A stretch of DNA of 64,000 nucleotides from DASVTR01 sp033855775 (GTDB lineage Bacteria > Acidobacteriota > Blastocatellia > Pyrinomonadales > Pyrinomonadaceae), in NCBI GenBank assembly GCA_033855775.1, contig JAWVFT010000047.1, forward strand, positions 13,837 through 77,836. Direction: 5' to 3'. The notes beneath the pieces are model-generated. The model had not been told where the DNA came from. It ran no database searches and was given only the letters and a program-made list of their open reading frames with translations. This document shows, piece by piece, positions 8,584 to 17,135 of the stretch (position 1 is the stretch's first letter; every line of letters begins with the position of its first letter). Position numbers and translations under genes: made by a program.

Positions 8584-9732
8584 GTGGATTTTGAACTGAC
8601 GGAAGAGCAGCGAATGGCGCAAACGTCTGTCCGCGAATTTGTGGCGGGCGAGATTGCGCCGCGCGCCAAGGAATACGACGAGCAGGCGCGTTTTCCGCGC
8701 GAGCAGTTGAAAGGACTGGCGGAGCTTGGCTTGCTCGGAATGATTATTCCTGAAGAGTGGGGCGGGGCGGGCTTCGACACGGTGGCTTACGCGCTGGCCC
8801 TCGAAGAGATTGCGCGGGCCGACGCTTCCGTCTGCGTCATCGTCGGCGTCACCAACTCCGTCTGCTGCTACCCGCTGCTGAGTTTCGGGACTGAAGAGCA
8901 GAAGCATAAATATCTAAAGCCGCTGGCGAAGGGAGAGATGCTCGGCGCGTTCTGCTTATCAGAGCCGCAAGCCGGGTCGGACGCGACTGCCTTGCGGACG
9001 CGCGCCGTGCGCGACGGCGACGCTTACGTTATCAACGGCACGAAGTCGTGGGTCACGAGCGGCGGCGAAGCGCAGGTTTACATCGTCATGGCCGTGACGA
9101 ATCGTGAGGCGGGGAAGAACGGCGTGACGACGTTTATCGTCGAAGGCGATAGTCCGGGCCTGAGCGTCTCCTCGATTGAGCACAAGATGGGACAGCGCGC
9201 CTCGCAGACCGCCGAGATGAGTTTCACGGACGTGCGCGTGCCTGCCGCAAACGTTCTCGGCGGCGAGGGCAACGGGCTGCGCGTCGCCTTCAACAGTCTG
9301 GACAACGGGCGCATCGGCATCGGCGCGCTCTCGACAGGCATCGCGCAGGGCGCGTTTGAAGAGTCGCTGAAATATTCAAAAGAGCGGCAGGCGTTCGGCC
9401 AGCCGATTGCGGAGTTTCAAGCTATCCAATTTAAGCTCGCCAACATGGCGACGGAGATTGACGCCGCCAGATTGCTGACGCTGCGCGCCGCCGCCATGAA
9501 GGACGCCGGAGGCAAGCAGTCAGGCTTCTACGCGGCGATGGCCAAGCTGTTCGCCTCGGAGGCGGCCAACCGCGTCTGCGCAGACGCCGTGCAGATTCAC
9601 GGCGGCAACGGCTACTCGCGCGACTATCCGGTCGAACGCATGTACCGCGACGCGCGCGTCACCACCATCTACGAAGGAACCAGCGAGATTCAACGCATCG
9701 TCATCTCGCGGGAAATCTTAAAGAAGGGATGA
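8584..9732 (+). CDS. Acyl-CoA dehydrogenase
   Basis: Role: FAD-dependent alpha,beta-dehydrogenation of acyl-CoA in fatty-acid or branched-chain amino-acid breakdown, passing electrons to ETF. Seen: 382 residues from GTG at 8584 with AAGGAG about 10 bases upstream. N-terminal helical part MDFELTEEQRMAQ, FAD/substrate signature CLSEPQAGSDA, a beta-domain, and C-terminal YEGTSEIQRIVISREIL with the catalytic Glu in YEGT, the short/medium-chain and butyryl-CoA position. Substrate chain length cannot be set from sequence. Monocistronic; its stop codon sits at the edge of a heptad hairpin. Confidence 0.95.
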   Translation: MDFELTEEQRMAQTSVREFVAGEIAPRAKEYDEQARFPREQLKGLAELGLLGMIIPEEWGGAGFDTVAYALALEEIARADASVCVIVGVTNSVCCYPLLSFGTEEQKHKYLKPLAKGEMLGAFCLSEPQAGSDATALRTRAVRDGDAYVINGTKSWVTSGGEAQVYIVMAVTNREAGKNGVTTFIVEGDSPGLSVSSIEHKMGQRASQTAEMSFTDVRVPAANVLGGEGNGLRVAFNSLDNGRIGIGALSTGIAQGAFEESLKYSKERQAFGQPIAEFQAIQFKLANMATEIDAARLLTLRAAAMKDAGGKQSGFYAAMAKLFASEAANRVCADAVQIHGGNGYSRDYPVERMYRDARVTTIYEGTSEIQRIVISREILKKG

Positions 9733-9862
9733 AGGATGACGAACGACAGCGCGTGAGGGATGAAAGATGAGCGATAACTGATTGCTCGTCAACGGCGCGG
9801 TTGAATCAAGCATTCGACTGCTTTCATCCTTCACGCGCTGCCGCTCGTCATCCGTTAAGAAA
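9731..9862. repeat. Heptad inverted-repeat element with 33-nt stem
   Basis: Arms 9734-9766 and 9821-9853 pair at 30 of 33 positions around a 54-nt loop. Units read GATGACG, AACGACA, AGCGATA and so on with 7-bp spacing. The element begins at the acyl-CoA dehydrogenase stop and ends nine bases before the likely start of the HD protein. An open frame from TTG 9782 runs through the right arm, so the longer N-terminus that frame would give is repeat sequence and probably not translated. Confidence 0.85.
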
Positions 9863-10441
9863 TTGGCTGAGAGAACCGAAGCCTGGGAGTTGCTGTGCGA
9901 GTACACGAAGGGCGACAGCCTGCGCAAGCATGGGCGGGCGGTCGAGCTTGCGATGCGCGCTTGCGCCGCGCGTTACGGCGAGGCTGAAGCCGACGTGGAA
10001 GAGTGGGGCATGGTCGGACTCCTGCACGACTTTGATTACGAGATGTTTCCGACGGCTGACGAGCATCCGTTCAAGGGCGCGACGATTATGTGCGGTCGTG
10101 GCTATCCCGACCGGATGATACGTGCGATTATGGGCCACGCGACTTACACGGGCGTGCCGCGCGATACGGTGATGGCGCGGGCTTTGTTCGCGACCGACGA
10201 GTTGTGTGGCTTTCTGGTGGCCTGCGCGCTGGTGCGCCCGTCGCGCAGCCTAGACGATTTGGAAGTCTCTTCGGTCAAGAAAAAGTTGAAGGACAAAGCC
10301 TTCGCTCGTTCCGTCAATCGTGATGATATTTATCAGGGAGCAACGGAACTCGGAGTCGCCTTGGACGAGCACATACGCTTCGTCATTGACGCCCTGCGGC
10401 CTCATCAAGCGGAGATTGGATTGGGGCCGCGCTCTGAATAA
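9863..10441 (+). CDS. HD-domain protein (predicted phosphohydrolase)
   Basis: Seen: 192 residues from TTG at 9863 (LAERTEAWELLCEYTKG). The HD signature is GLLHDFDYE near residue 57, with a downstream His in IMGHATYTG, as in small HD hydrolases of the HDIG branch. Family knowledge: metal-dependent phosphohydrolases acting on nucleotides or phosphate esters; substrate unknown. The start was chosen because everything upstream in frame lies in the heptad hairpin; there is no good Shine-Dalgarno sequence. Conserved relatives are common next to unrelated genes, so context says little. Confidence 0.8.
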   Translation: MAERTEAWELLCEYTKGDSLRKHGRAVELAMRACAARYGEAEADVEEWGMVGLLHDFDYEMFPTADEHPFKGATIMCGRGYPDRMIRAIMGHATYTGVPRDTVMARALFATDELCGFLVACALVRPSRSLDDLEVSSVKKKLKDKAFARSVNRDDIYQGATELGVALDEHIRFVIDALRPHQAEIGLGPRSE

Positions 10442-10484
10442 AGCTTGACGACGAGAGAGAGAGTGCGCAGCGTGGCCGGAGCGT

Positions 10485-10820
10485 TTAGCCCAAGTTGCGC
10501 GGGACGGGGACGGGCGGCGTCGCGGGCGCGGGCTTCGTGTAGAATACGGAATTGAGCAGCAAGATGGTGAGGGTCAGGATGCTGGCTAAGAGCGCGGTCA
10601 GCATCGCTTGCAGGCGGCGACGACGCGCCGTATGGCGATAGACGAAGACGGAGGCCGCGACGACGGCGGCAATGGGGACGAGCAGCGCGCCGAAGGCGAA
10701 GAGCGTTGGCCGGGAGAGATTTTCAGCCGTCAGCGTCAGGCCGAAGATGAGTCCGAGGGCCGAGCCTGCGCCCACGATTGTCGCCAGCAGCGAAGCGATC
10801 ACTACCAACTTCCAACGCAT
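10485..10820 (-). CDS. Small integral membrane protein, unknown function
   Basis: Seen: 111 residues with three predicted membrane segments (about 3-25, 38-60 and 72-92) and a Pro-rich tail (PAPATPPVPVPRN). A short Arg-rich loop (RHTARRRR) between segments 2 and 3 should be cytoplasmic. AAGGAC lies about 8 bases before the ATG. Convergent with the HD gene (43-bp gap). No family recognised. Confidence 0.6.
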   Translation of the reverse strand: MRWKLVVIASLLATIVGAGSALGLIFGLTLTAENLSRPTLFAFGALLVPIAAVVAASVFVYRHTARRRRLQAMLTALLASILTLTILLLNSVFYTKPAPATPPVPVPRNLG

Positions 10821-10933
10821 CCGTTATCGTCCTTTTTTGACATGGGTCGCGGAACCGTCCGGCTGCTCACAAGTCGCGCTAAAGAGAGGCGGCAAACTGC
10901 GCCGTCAAGAATATCATAGCAACGGGGGAAAAG

Positions 10934-11008
10934 TGATGAACGATGAGTGACGAGCAATCGCAGTCGTTGTTATAATTGACAACGCATCGCTCATCGCTCA
11001 TCGTTCGC
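10934..11008. repeat. Heptad inverted-repeat element ahead of proline dehydrogenase
   Basis: GAACGATGAGTGACGAGC (10938-10955) pairs at 16 of 18 positions with 10989-11006; an inner stem CGTTGT/ACAACG extends it, leaving TATAATTG in the loop. The element ends at the start codon region of the proline dehydrogenase gene. The loop TATAAT (10971-10976) could be a -10 box with GTGACG (10947-10952) as a weak -35, but this is uncertain. Confidence 0.75.
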
Positions 11009-11938
11009 ATGCCGATTATGCTCACAAGAAACGCACTCCTTTATCTGGCGCGACAAGAGGGGCTGAAAGATTTCGCGGTTCGTTTTCGCCCATTCAAAAA
11101 AATGACGACGCGCTTTGTGGCGGGCGAGGACATAGAGGAAGCCATCGTCGCCATCCGCGACATCAACAAGCTTAACTGCGCGGCCTCCTTCGACCATCTG
11201 AACGAGTCGGTGGCGAATCAGGCCGAGACGGAAGGGGAAGTCAAAGAGTATCTCAACATTCTGGCGCGCATTGACGAGACGGGCATCCGCTCCAACGTCT
11301 CCATCAAGCTCACGCAGTTCGGCCTCGACATCGACCCGGAGTTGGCTTACAGGAACGCCCGCTCAGTCGTCGCGGATGCGGCGCGGCGCGAAAACTTCGT
11401 CCGCGTTGATATGGAGCAATCGAGCGTGACGCAGGTGACGATTGATATTTTCAAGCGGCTGCGCGCGGAGTTCGGCTTGAACGATGTCGGCATCGTCCTG
11501 CAATCCTACCTGCGGCGAACGTATGAGGACGCGCAGGAATTGTTGAAAATCCCGGCGCGCATACGCATCTGCAAGGGCGCGTACAACGAGCCGCCGGAGG
11601 TCGCCTTTCCAGACAAGAAGGATGTTGACGACAACTACGTCCGCGTGATGAAGCTGCTGCTGTCGAGCGGCACGTATCACGGGATTGCGACGCACGACCC
11701 GAAGATGATTGACGCGACCATCGAGCACATGCAGCGCGAAAGCATCAGCAAAGAAGCCTTCGAGTTTCAAATGCTCTACGGCGTGCGCCGCGACTTGCAG
11801 GAGCAACTGGCGCGCGACGGCTACAACGTCCGCGTCTACGTGCCGTACGGCAAACATTGGTATCCGTACTTCATGCGGCGACTGGCCGAGCGGCCCGCCA
11901 ACATCTGGTTCGTGATGAAGAATATGTTGAAGGGTTAA
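11009..11938 (+). CDS. Proline dehydrogenase (monofunctional)
   Basis: Role: FAD-dependent oxidation of proline to pyrroline-5-carboxylate at the membrane. Seen: about 309 residues from ATG 11009 or 306 from ATG 11018; a longer frame reaches into the heptad hairpin and is rejected. Beta/alpha-barrel signatures: SIKLTQFG, RICKGAYNEPPEVAF, GIATHDP, FEFQMLYGVR and the C-terminal YVPYGKHWYPYFMRRLAERP, whose two Arg bind the proline carboxylate. The length is that of single-domain PutB/FadM-type enzymes; no PutA aldehyde dehydrogenase domain follows. NfeD-like gene 40 bp downstream on the same strand. Confidence 0.95.
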   Translation: MPIMLTRNALLYLARQEGLKDFAVRFRPFKKMTTRFVAGEDIEEAIVAIRDINKLNCAASFDHLNESVANQAETEGEVKEYLNILARIDETGIRSNVSIKLTQFGLDIDPELAYRNARSVVADAARRENFVRVDMEQSSVTQVTIDIFKRLRAEFGLNDVGIVLQSYLRRTYEDAQELLKIPARIRICKGAYNEPPEVAFPDKKDVDDNYVRVMKLLLSSGTYHGIATHDPKMIDATIEHMQRESISKEAFEFQMLYGVRRDLQEQLARDGYNVRVYVPYGKHWYPYFMRRLAERPANIWFVMKNMLKG

Positions 11939-11978
11939 AGGGCGGCGGAAGCGCGGGCGGGCGAGTAGAGAGTTAAAG

Positions 11979-12491
11979 ATGAACAGCGAATATGCATGGA
12001 TTCTCTGGACGATATTCGGCGTGGTCTTAATCGTCGCGGAAATCTTCACGCCGGGATTCGTGCTGCTGTGGTTCGGCATCGGCGCGCTGGTCGCGGCCTT
12101 TGCCGGACTCGTCGGCGTGAACAGCCTGCCGCTCCAATTCCTGATTTTCGCAATCGTTTCGACGGCCCTCACAGCCGCCTCGCGCACCATCTTCGTCAAC
12201 TACTTTTCGCGCGAAAAGAGCGGCACGGATTTGAAGTCGGGCGTGGATTCTTTGCCGGGCCAGACGGGCATCGTCGTTTCTTCGAGCCGCGGGGCGCTCA
12301 ACGAAGGCGCGGTTAAAGTCTTCGGCTCGACCTGGACGGCGTATCCGGCGGAGGGCGAAGAGCCGCTCGAAGCCGGAGAGCGCGTCGCGGTCGAGAGAGT
12401 GCAGGGCGCATCCATCTACGTTCGCCGCGTCGAGACGGGGCGCGATTGGCGCGCGCCCGCGCTGCCGGAAAAAACGGAAGAGCGTTTCTGA
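11979..12491 (+). CDS. NfeD-like membrane protein
   Basis: Seen: 170 residues beginning MNSEYAWILWTIFGVVLIVAEIF, then TPGFVLLWFGIGALVAAF, the classic NfeD N-terminus with three or four membrane segments in the first 75 residues, followed by a soluble OB-fold-like C-terminus (GQTGIVVSS...VEGxxGASIYVRRVE-like). Family knowledge: truncated NfeD proteins partner stomatin-like proteins or membrane proteases in membrane quality control. No stomatin gene is adjacent. ATG has only a weak ribosome site (AGAGTTAAAG). Confidence 0.88.
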   Translation: MNSEYAWILWTIFGVVLIVAEIFTPGFVLLWFGIGALVAAFAGLVGVNSLPLQFLIFAIVSTALTAASRTIFVNYFSREKSGTDLKSGVDSLPGQTGIVVSSSRGALNEGAVKVFGSTWTAYPAEGEEPLEAGERVAVERVQGASIYVRRVETGRDWRAPALPEKTEERF

Positions 12492-12611
12492 TTCTCCGTC
12501 GCAGAACTTTGCTCAGAGCTTGACTACAGCGTTCGGTTTCCTCATCTCATCAGCGCGACTCTTCACGCGGCGTTGTCACTGCCGCGCGGGCGTTGAGTTT
12601 GCGCCAGCCCT

Positions 12612-13313
12612 TTATTCATCATATTCGCTTGAACCCTGAACCCAGATGAAAGATTGAATGTCCATCATGTCGCGCGGCTGCAAATCGCTCAGGTCGCGGC
12701 GCAAGGTGGCGGCGAACTCAAGCAGGCCCGCGTAGGTTTCCCAGGACGGCCTTGACTTGTATTGAAAGTCGAAGCTGTAGTGACGCGCGGCGATGCGCGT
12801 CACGTTCGGCTTGAGGAAGATGTGCGCGCCGGGTTGCGCGATGAATCCGAAAATCGTCACCAGCGGCCACGTCAACACTCGCGTCTGCTTGCGTGGCAGG
12901 GCTGCGACCACCTCGCACCAACGCTCAAACTTGCGCTCAATTTGTCCCGCGTCGTGAAGGAAATCATAAAGCCCTTCGGCAAAGAGACGCGCGCCGTCTG
13001 TTGTTTTAACGGCATCGCGCAGGGCCATCTTTTCGAAGGAGAAGAGAAGATTCGTGCGCGATTCAATGCGGACGGCGCGCGCGGCGATGTCGGCAAATTC
13101 GCCTGCGCCGAGAAGCCGCTGGTAAGTGTTCCGGTCGAGCGTCTCCTGCCAACGCTCGTGCGCCTCCCATTTATAGCCGCGTTCCCATGCGACGTACTTT
13201 TCGTCCTGAAACCCTTTCGGGAAAAACCGTAGGAACTTGCGACGGCAGTTTTGCGCGCCTGCCGATGTTTGTTCGCCCCGCGAGGTCTTGCTCGCCGTGG
13301 CCGTTCTGCTCAT
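12612..13313 (-). CDS. Conserved protein of unknown function
   Basis: Seen: 233 residues with GGGAGG nine bases ahead of the ATG, so translation is well supported. After a basic, disordered first 20 residues comes RRKFLRFFPKGFQDEKY and then YKWEAHERWQETL, an aromatic- and charge-rich helical region; FLKPNVTRIAARHYSFDF lies near residue 165. No membrane segment, signal peptide or known catalytic motif. Not recognised as a named family. Converges on the NfeD-like gene (120-bp gap with a small GC-rich hairpin). Confidence 0.75.
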   Translation of the reverse strand: MSRTATASKTSRGEQTSAGAQNCRRKFLRFFPKGFQDEKYVAWERGYKWEAHERWQETLDRNTYQRLLGAGEFADIAARAVRIESRTNLLFSFEKMALRDAVKTTDGARLFAEGLYDFLHDAGQIERKFERWCEVVAALPRKQTRVLTWPLVTIFGFIAQPGAHIFLKPNVTRIAARHYSFDFQYKSRPSWETYAGLLEFAATLRRDLSDLQPRDMMDIQSFIWVQGSSEYDE

Positions 13314-13483
13314 TGCTTTAACCTCCCATGTTCGATGACGCTAGACTCTGAACAACGTCAATGCCGGTTCAGCAATCTCTTTATCGCTGCGGTTAATTCG
13401 GCGGGGGCTTTTAACTTAATTAATAGCACATCGCGGCGGGCGGCAGAAGAGTCTGCGAGACGTGAAGCCGCAGCGATGAGGAA

Positions 13484-13537
13484 AGAAAAAGGGCGAGGCG
13501 GCGCGAATGTCTTGCGCGCCGCCTCGCTCTCTTTTTG
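13484..13537 (-). terminator. Intrinsic terminator, potentially bidirectional
   Basis: A perfect 13-bp stem, GCGAGGCGGCGCG (13493-13505) with its complement (13515-13527), encloses a 9-nt loop and is flanked by A-rich and T-rich tracts on both sides. Reading the minus strand it sits 25-70 bases after the stop of the gene at 13562, its likely user; it would also work on the plus strand. Confidence 0.85.
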
Positions 13538-13561
13538 TTTTCCCTGAAAGAGACTGTAAAG

Positions 13562-14359
13562 CTATTCGCCGTGCTGCGCCGACATGGTAAAGATGGCGGA
13601 AGGCACGACCGTCTGAAGATCATAGTTGTCAATCGTCAGGTCTGCGAGACGCTGGCCGCCCAACTTCGTGACGACGCGGAAGGGCAGCATCATGCAACTG
13701 ACGCGGCGATAGTCGCTGCGCTCTTCTTCAATCAACACCTGACTGTTGTAGCGCGTCACTACGCGGTCAATCAGAAACGTGCTTTTGTTAATGTAGTAGC
13801 GAACGGTGTCCTGCTGGCTGAACTTGACTTCGACGACGTAGTTGTTGGCTTCGTCGCGCTGGCGAACGGTGACGAGCGAGCCGTCAATGGCGCGGTTCAG
13901 AGTGTTGAAGCCCATCATCGCCCACTGGCGCGAGGCGGCCACTTCCGAGACGCGAACTTCGTTGCCCGCAATCATGCCGCCGCCGGTCGTTCCCGTGTAG
14001 ACCAGAAAGGTTGGGCCGACAATCATGCCGCCCGTCGGGCTGATGTCAAGACGACGGCGCATGTCGCGGTCTTGATAGTCCGTGATGTTGACTTTGACTT
14101 CGACCGCTCCGGCCAGCATCGATGCGCCGCTGGCCGCGAAGGCCGCCGCGTTGACAAAGCCCTGACTGCGGGCCGTGACATACTGCAAGCCTCTGTATTC
14201 GGCTCCGCCCTGCGCGACGCGCGTGACGCTCAATAGCTCGCGTCCCGTCAAATCGTCGGCGGCAGCCGGGCGCGTCGTCGCCGGAATCGTCAGGGCGCCG
14301 ACCGCCAAGAGGCAAGCGGCAAAAACTAAAAACTTGGTTCTCAAGATGCTTCGTAACAT
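13562..14359 (-). CDS. Secreted protein of unknown function
   Basis: Seen: 265 residues; signal peptide of about 34 residues (MLRSILRTKFLVFAACLLAV... ending PAAADD), then a mostly beta-strand protein with VEVKVNITDYQDRD, NNYVVEVKFSQQDTVRYYI and DYRRVSCMMLPFRVVTKLGG. The last pieces resemble the LolA/outer-membrane lipoprotein-sorting fold in which a regressed 'consumption' strand pattern (substrate, slope, threshold) recurs, but the match is only structural-looking. AGGAGGA lies nine bases before the ATG. It has a strong predicted promoter and a 212-nt structured leader, and its own terminator, so it is a monocistronic, probably well expressed periplasmic protein. Confidence 0.75.
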   Translation of the reverse strand: MLRSILRTKFLVFAACLLAVGALTIPATTRPAAADDLTGRELLSVTRVAQGGAEYRGLQYVTARSQGFVNAAAFAASGASMLAGAVEVKVNITDYQDRDMRRRLDISPTGGMIVGPTFLVYTGTTGGGMIAGNEVRVSEVAASRQWAMMGFNTLNRAIDGSLVTVRQRDEANNYVVEVKFSQQDTVRYYINKSTFLIDRVVTRYNSQVLIEEERSDYRRVSCMMLPFRVVTKLGGQRLADLTIDNYDLQTVVPSAIFTMSAQHGE

Positions 14360-14571
14360 GGTAGGGCATTCCTCCTCAGAAATTTAGATGCGGCGCCATC
14401 CGGGCTGCTCGAACTGGCGAGCAGGCACGACGCGCGCGGTGGGCCAGAGGGCTTAGGGACTGAGCCTCTGGAAGAAAAGTACTTGAAAGCACGCTAGTAT
14501 TGACTACCACGGCGGGCAGTTTTTGCGAGCAGAGCAAGAAGCGGCTTGATTCGACGCTGTTGAAAATGACC
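14360..14571 (-). promoter_or_regulatory. Structured 5' leader of the secreted protein gene
   Basis: The predicted transcript carries a leader of about 212 nt. Minus-strand hairpins seen: CCAGAGG...CCTCTGG near 14442-14471 with extra inner pairs, CTGCTCG...CGAGCAG at about 14403-14425 with a 6-nt loop, and GATG...CATC just before the AGGAGGA ribosome site. No T-run follows them. This could be a cis-regulatory or stabilising leader; no known riboswitch was recognised. Confidence 0.4.
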
Positions 14572-14577
14572 GCGCGG

Positions 14578-14606
14578 ATGTTACCGATGGACGCGCCGGA
14601 TGTCAA
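14578..14606 (-). promoter_or_regulatory. Predicted sigma70-type promoter
   Basis: Minus strand: TTGACA (14606-14601), 17-bp spacer, TAACAT (14583-14578). Consensus -35 and good -10; start expected near 14571, driving the secreted protein gene at 14359. Confidence 0.65.
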
Positions 14607-14960
14607 TGAATTATCTGCTGCGAAGAGCGACTTATAGTTCATCCAGTATAATGGCCGAGAAGCTCGCGCCGTTTGCTCCTTTCATGTACTAACGCGGAAA
14701 CGCCGCTTGAAGTAAATCACAACGAAGCGAAAATTATTCGCGGAGCCGGAAGCAGGCTCAAGCGAGCATGACGGCGAGGCTCGCGGCCAGGATGAAGCTT
14801 GACGGCTCGCGGCCTTGAAGATATTCGACGGCGCTTGTGTCGCATGGCTCATGCGGAGAGGCGCGAGCCATGCGAGAGGCGGTTTAGGTCTGAGATGAAT
14901 CGAGAGAAAGCGTCGCGGCGTCTCCATCGCTCGCGCGACGAACGAGGCCCGCGCAGGCAG
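14607..14960. other. Non-coding gap with one hairpin
   Basis: About 350 bp between the PP2C stop and the promoter above. No credible gene. TCGCATGGCTC and GAGCCATGCGA around 14838-14878 form an 11-bp perfect stem without a T-run, and two near copies of CTCGCGGCC occur at about 14773-14815. The hairpin could protect or end the PP2C message. Confidence 0.4.
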
Positions 14961-15902
14961 CTAGGTTCTTCTGCCGGGGTCTTCCGTCGTAGGCTCTGTG
15001 TCGTTGAGCGTTGTGTCTTCTTCGAGCGGCGGCAGTTCGATGGTTATCTTTTCGCTCGCCGCTTCCTGTAGGTCGTCGCCGCTGAAACGCGCGAGGACGA
15101 CAGTGATGTTGTCTTCGCCGCCGCGATTGTTGGCCTCTTCGACAAGCCCGGCGCAGGCCGCGCTCAGGTCGCCGTGCGCGTCCAGGACGATGCGCCGCAT
15201 GTCTTCCGCGCGCAGTTTGCCGGACAATCCGTCGCTGCACAGCAGCAGCATGTCGCCGCGACGAATCCGCAGGCGGCCCGTGACGGGAGCCAACTCGCTC
15301 TGCGCGCCGAGGGCTTGCAGAATGACGTTGCGGAACATGTGCGTTTCGGCTTCGGCCTCGCTGATTTGCCCGACATCGACAAGCTGTTGGACGAGCGATT
15401 GGTCTTTGGTCGCCAGCTTGATTGTCTCGCCGCGAATGATGTAGGCGCGGCTATCGCCGACCTGCACAAGGTCGAGCATGTCGTCGCGGACGGCGGCGCC
15501 CGTGAAGGTCGCGCCCATGCCGCTGTAGCGCGAGTCTTCCTGACTTTTGTGATGGATTTTCAGGTTGGCGTAGATGGTGGCGTTGCGCAGATAGTGGCCG
15601 AGCGATTGCTCGTCTTCGCCCGCGATGGCCTCTTCCGTGTCGCTGCCGACAATCATCTCGCGCACTTCTTCGACGGCCATGCGGCTGGCCACATCGCCCG
15701 CCAGCGCGCCGCCCATCCCATCGGACACGACCAGAATCAAGCCCTTTTCGCCAATCTCAAACTGGCGCAATTCGACCGGCGGCTCGCCTTCGTCCGTGCA
15801 CGTCCAACTCTTGCCCGTTGATAAATCGAGCAGGAGAAAATTGTCTTCGTTACCACGCCGTACACGACCAACGTCGGATTTTGCGTGAAGGTCTACATTC
15901 AT
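14961..15902 (-). CDS. PP2C-family Ser/Thr protein phosphatase
   Basis: Role: metal-dependent dephosphorylation of Ser/Thr-phosphorylated proteins, expected to oppose Hanks-type kinases such as the one at 21338. Seen: 313 residues; MNVDLHAKSDVGRVRRGNEDNF is the start of a bacterial PP2C, followed by VSDGMGGALAGDVAS (metal Asp and Gly), VGDSRAYIIRG, LLLCSDGLSG and GGEDNITVVLARF. An insertion after the first motif (about residues 25-50) and a 50-residue acidic C-terminal tail go beyond the minimal 240-residue domain. No membrane segment. 71 bp downstream of the cystathionine lyase gene, separated by a heptad hairpin. Confidence 0.93.
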   Translation of the reverse strand: MNVDLHAKSDVGRVRRGNEDNFLLLDLSTGKSWTCTDEGEPPVELRQFEIGEKGLILVVSDGMGGALAGDVASRMAVEEVREMIVGSDTEEAIAGEDEQSLGHYLRNATIYANLKIHHKSQEDSRYSGMGATFTGAAVRDDMLDLVQVGDSRAYIIRGETIKLATKDQSLVQQLVDVGQISEAEAETHMFRNVILQALGAQSELAPVTGRLRIRRGDMLLLCSDGLSGKLRAEDMRRIVLDAHGDLSAACAGLVEEANNRGGEDNITVVLARFSGDDLQEAASEKITIELPPLEEDTTLNDTEPTTEDPGRRT

Positions 15903-15908
15903 AAATTA

Positions 15909-15992
15909 AGTGACAAGCGATAAGCGACAAGTGACAAGTGACAAGAGCGGACAAGATGATAACTTGTCGTTCGTCACTTGTCACTCGTCACT
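15909..15992. repeat. Heptad inverted-repeat element overlapping a gene end
   Basis: Left arm 15909-15945 has five AGYGAYA-type heptads in register (AGTGACA, AGCGATA, AGCGACA, AGTGACA, AGTGACA); the right arm 15963-15992 is the inverted equivalent. The right arm supplies the last codons and the TGA stop (15974-15976) of the cystathionine lyase gene, giving the tail VTSDK. Confidence 0.9.
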
Positions 15993-17125
15993 GCTTTTAA
16001 TGCTTGATCCAAGTCGGCGATAATGTCGTCTGTGTCTTCGATGCCCACGGAGATGCGCACCAGTCCGTCCGTGATGCCGAGACGCTCGCGCGTTTCGGGC
16101 AGCACGGAAGCGTGCGTCATCGTGGCCGGATGTGAGATCAAAGTTTCGACACCACCGAGGCTTTCCGCCAGCGTACAGAGCTTAACAGATTCTAGCACAA
16201 CGCGCGCCGCTTCCAACGAGCCGACATCGAAAGCGACCATCCCGCCGAAACCTTTTTGCTGTCGCTTGGCCAAATCGTGCTGGCGATGCGAGAGCGAGCC
16301 GGGATAGTAAATCTTCTGCACCTTCGGATGCTCTTCGAGAAACTGCGCGACGGCGCGGCCCGAACGGTCGTGCTGTTCCATCCGCAATGCCAGCGTCTTC
16401 GTTCCGCGCAGCACCAGAAAGGAATCGAACGGCGACAGAATAGCTCCGACGCTGTTCTGCACAAAGCCAATCCATTCGGCGTCCTCTTCGTTGCTTAGGA
16501 CGACGATGCCGCCAATGCCGTCCGAATGCCCGTTCAGATATTTAGTCGTGGAATGCACAACGATGTCAACGCCGAAATCGAGCGGTCGCTGCAAGTAGGG
16601 CGACATGAAAGTATTGTCGCAGACGACGCGCGCCCCTGCGGCGTGCGCCGCGTCCGAGACGGCTTGCAAGTCCGTGACAATCATCACCGGATTGGTCGGC
16701 GTCTCGATGAAGACCATCTTCGTGTTCTCTTTGATGGCGGCTTCAACGTTCGTCACGTCCGATGTGTCAACAAAATCAAACTCGATGTTGTAGTTGGCGA
16801 GGATGCGGCTGAAGAGGCGAAACGTGCCGCCGTAAGTATTGTCGGAGACGATGACGTGCTCGCCCGCTTTGACGAGCCGCATTGTCGCGTCAATGGCCGC
16901 CATGCCGGAAGCGAAAGCGTAGCCGAAACGCGCTCCTTCGAGGGCCGCGATGTTGCGTTCAAGCGCCGCCCGCGTCGGGTTCTGCGTCCGCGCGTACTCG
17001 TAGCCCTTGTGCTTGCCCAGACCGTCCTGCTGGTAAGTCGAGGTTTGATAAATCGGCACGGTCACAGAGCCGGTCGTCGGGTCTGCTTCCTGCCCGCCAT
17101 GAATTGCTGTTGTTGCGAATCCCAT
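15974..17125 (-). CDS. Cystathionine gamma-lyase/gamma-synthase family PLP enzyme
   Basis: Role: trans-sulfuration, either cystathionine to cysteine (gamma-lyase, MccB-like) or the synthase direction. Seen: 383 residues from ATG 17125 (MGFATTAIHGGQ); the longer frame enters a heptad element and is rejected. Fold-type I signatures: YEYARTQNPTRAALE, SGMAAIDAT, DNTFMSPYLQRPL, PLP-lysine in VVHSTTKYLNGHSD and the C-terminal RISVGIEDTDDIIADL. Together with the upstream cysteine synthase-like gene this resembles the mccA-mccB reverse transsulfuration pair. The final five residues VTSDK are encoded by a repeat arm, so the native C-terminus may have been altered. Confidence 0.92.
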   Translation of the reverse strand: MGFATTAIHGGQEADPTTGSVTVPIYQTSTYQQDGLGKHKGYEYARTQNPTRAALERNIAALEGARFGYAFASGMAAIDATMRLVKAGEHVIVSDNTYGGTFRLFSRILANYNIEFDFVDTSDVTNVEAAIKENTKMVFIETPTNPVMIVTDLQAVSDAAHAAGARVVCDNTFMSPYLQRPLDFGVDIVVHSTTKYLNGHSDGIGGIVVLSNEEDAEWIGFVQNSVGAILSPFDSFLVLRGTKTLALRMEQHDRSGRAVAQFLEEHPKVQKIYYPGSLSHRQHDLAKRQQKGFGGMVAFDVGSLEAARVVLESVKLCTLAESLGGVETLISHPATMTHASVLPETRERLGITDGLVRISVGIEDTDDIIADLDQALKAVTSDK

Positions 17126-17135
17126 AATTAACTCG

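Noticed and set aside
9782..9862. N-terminal extension of the HD protein from TTG 9782
   Set aside because: It would translate the right arm of a 33-nt repeat stem and lacks similarity to the family.
15909..15992. Heptad arrays as a CRISPR array
   Set aside because: Units are 7 bp without spacers, arms are inverted rather than direct, and no cas genes are present.
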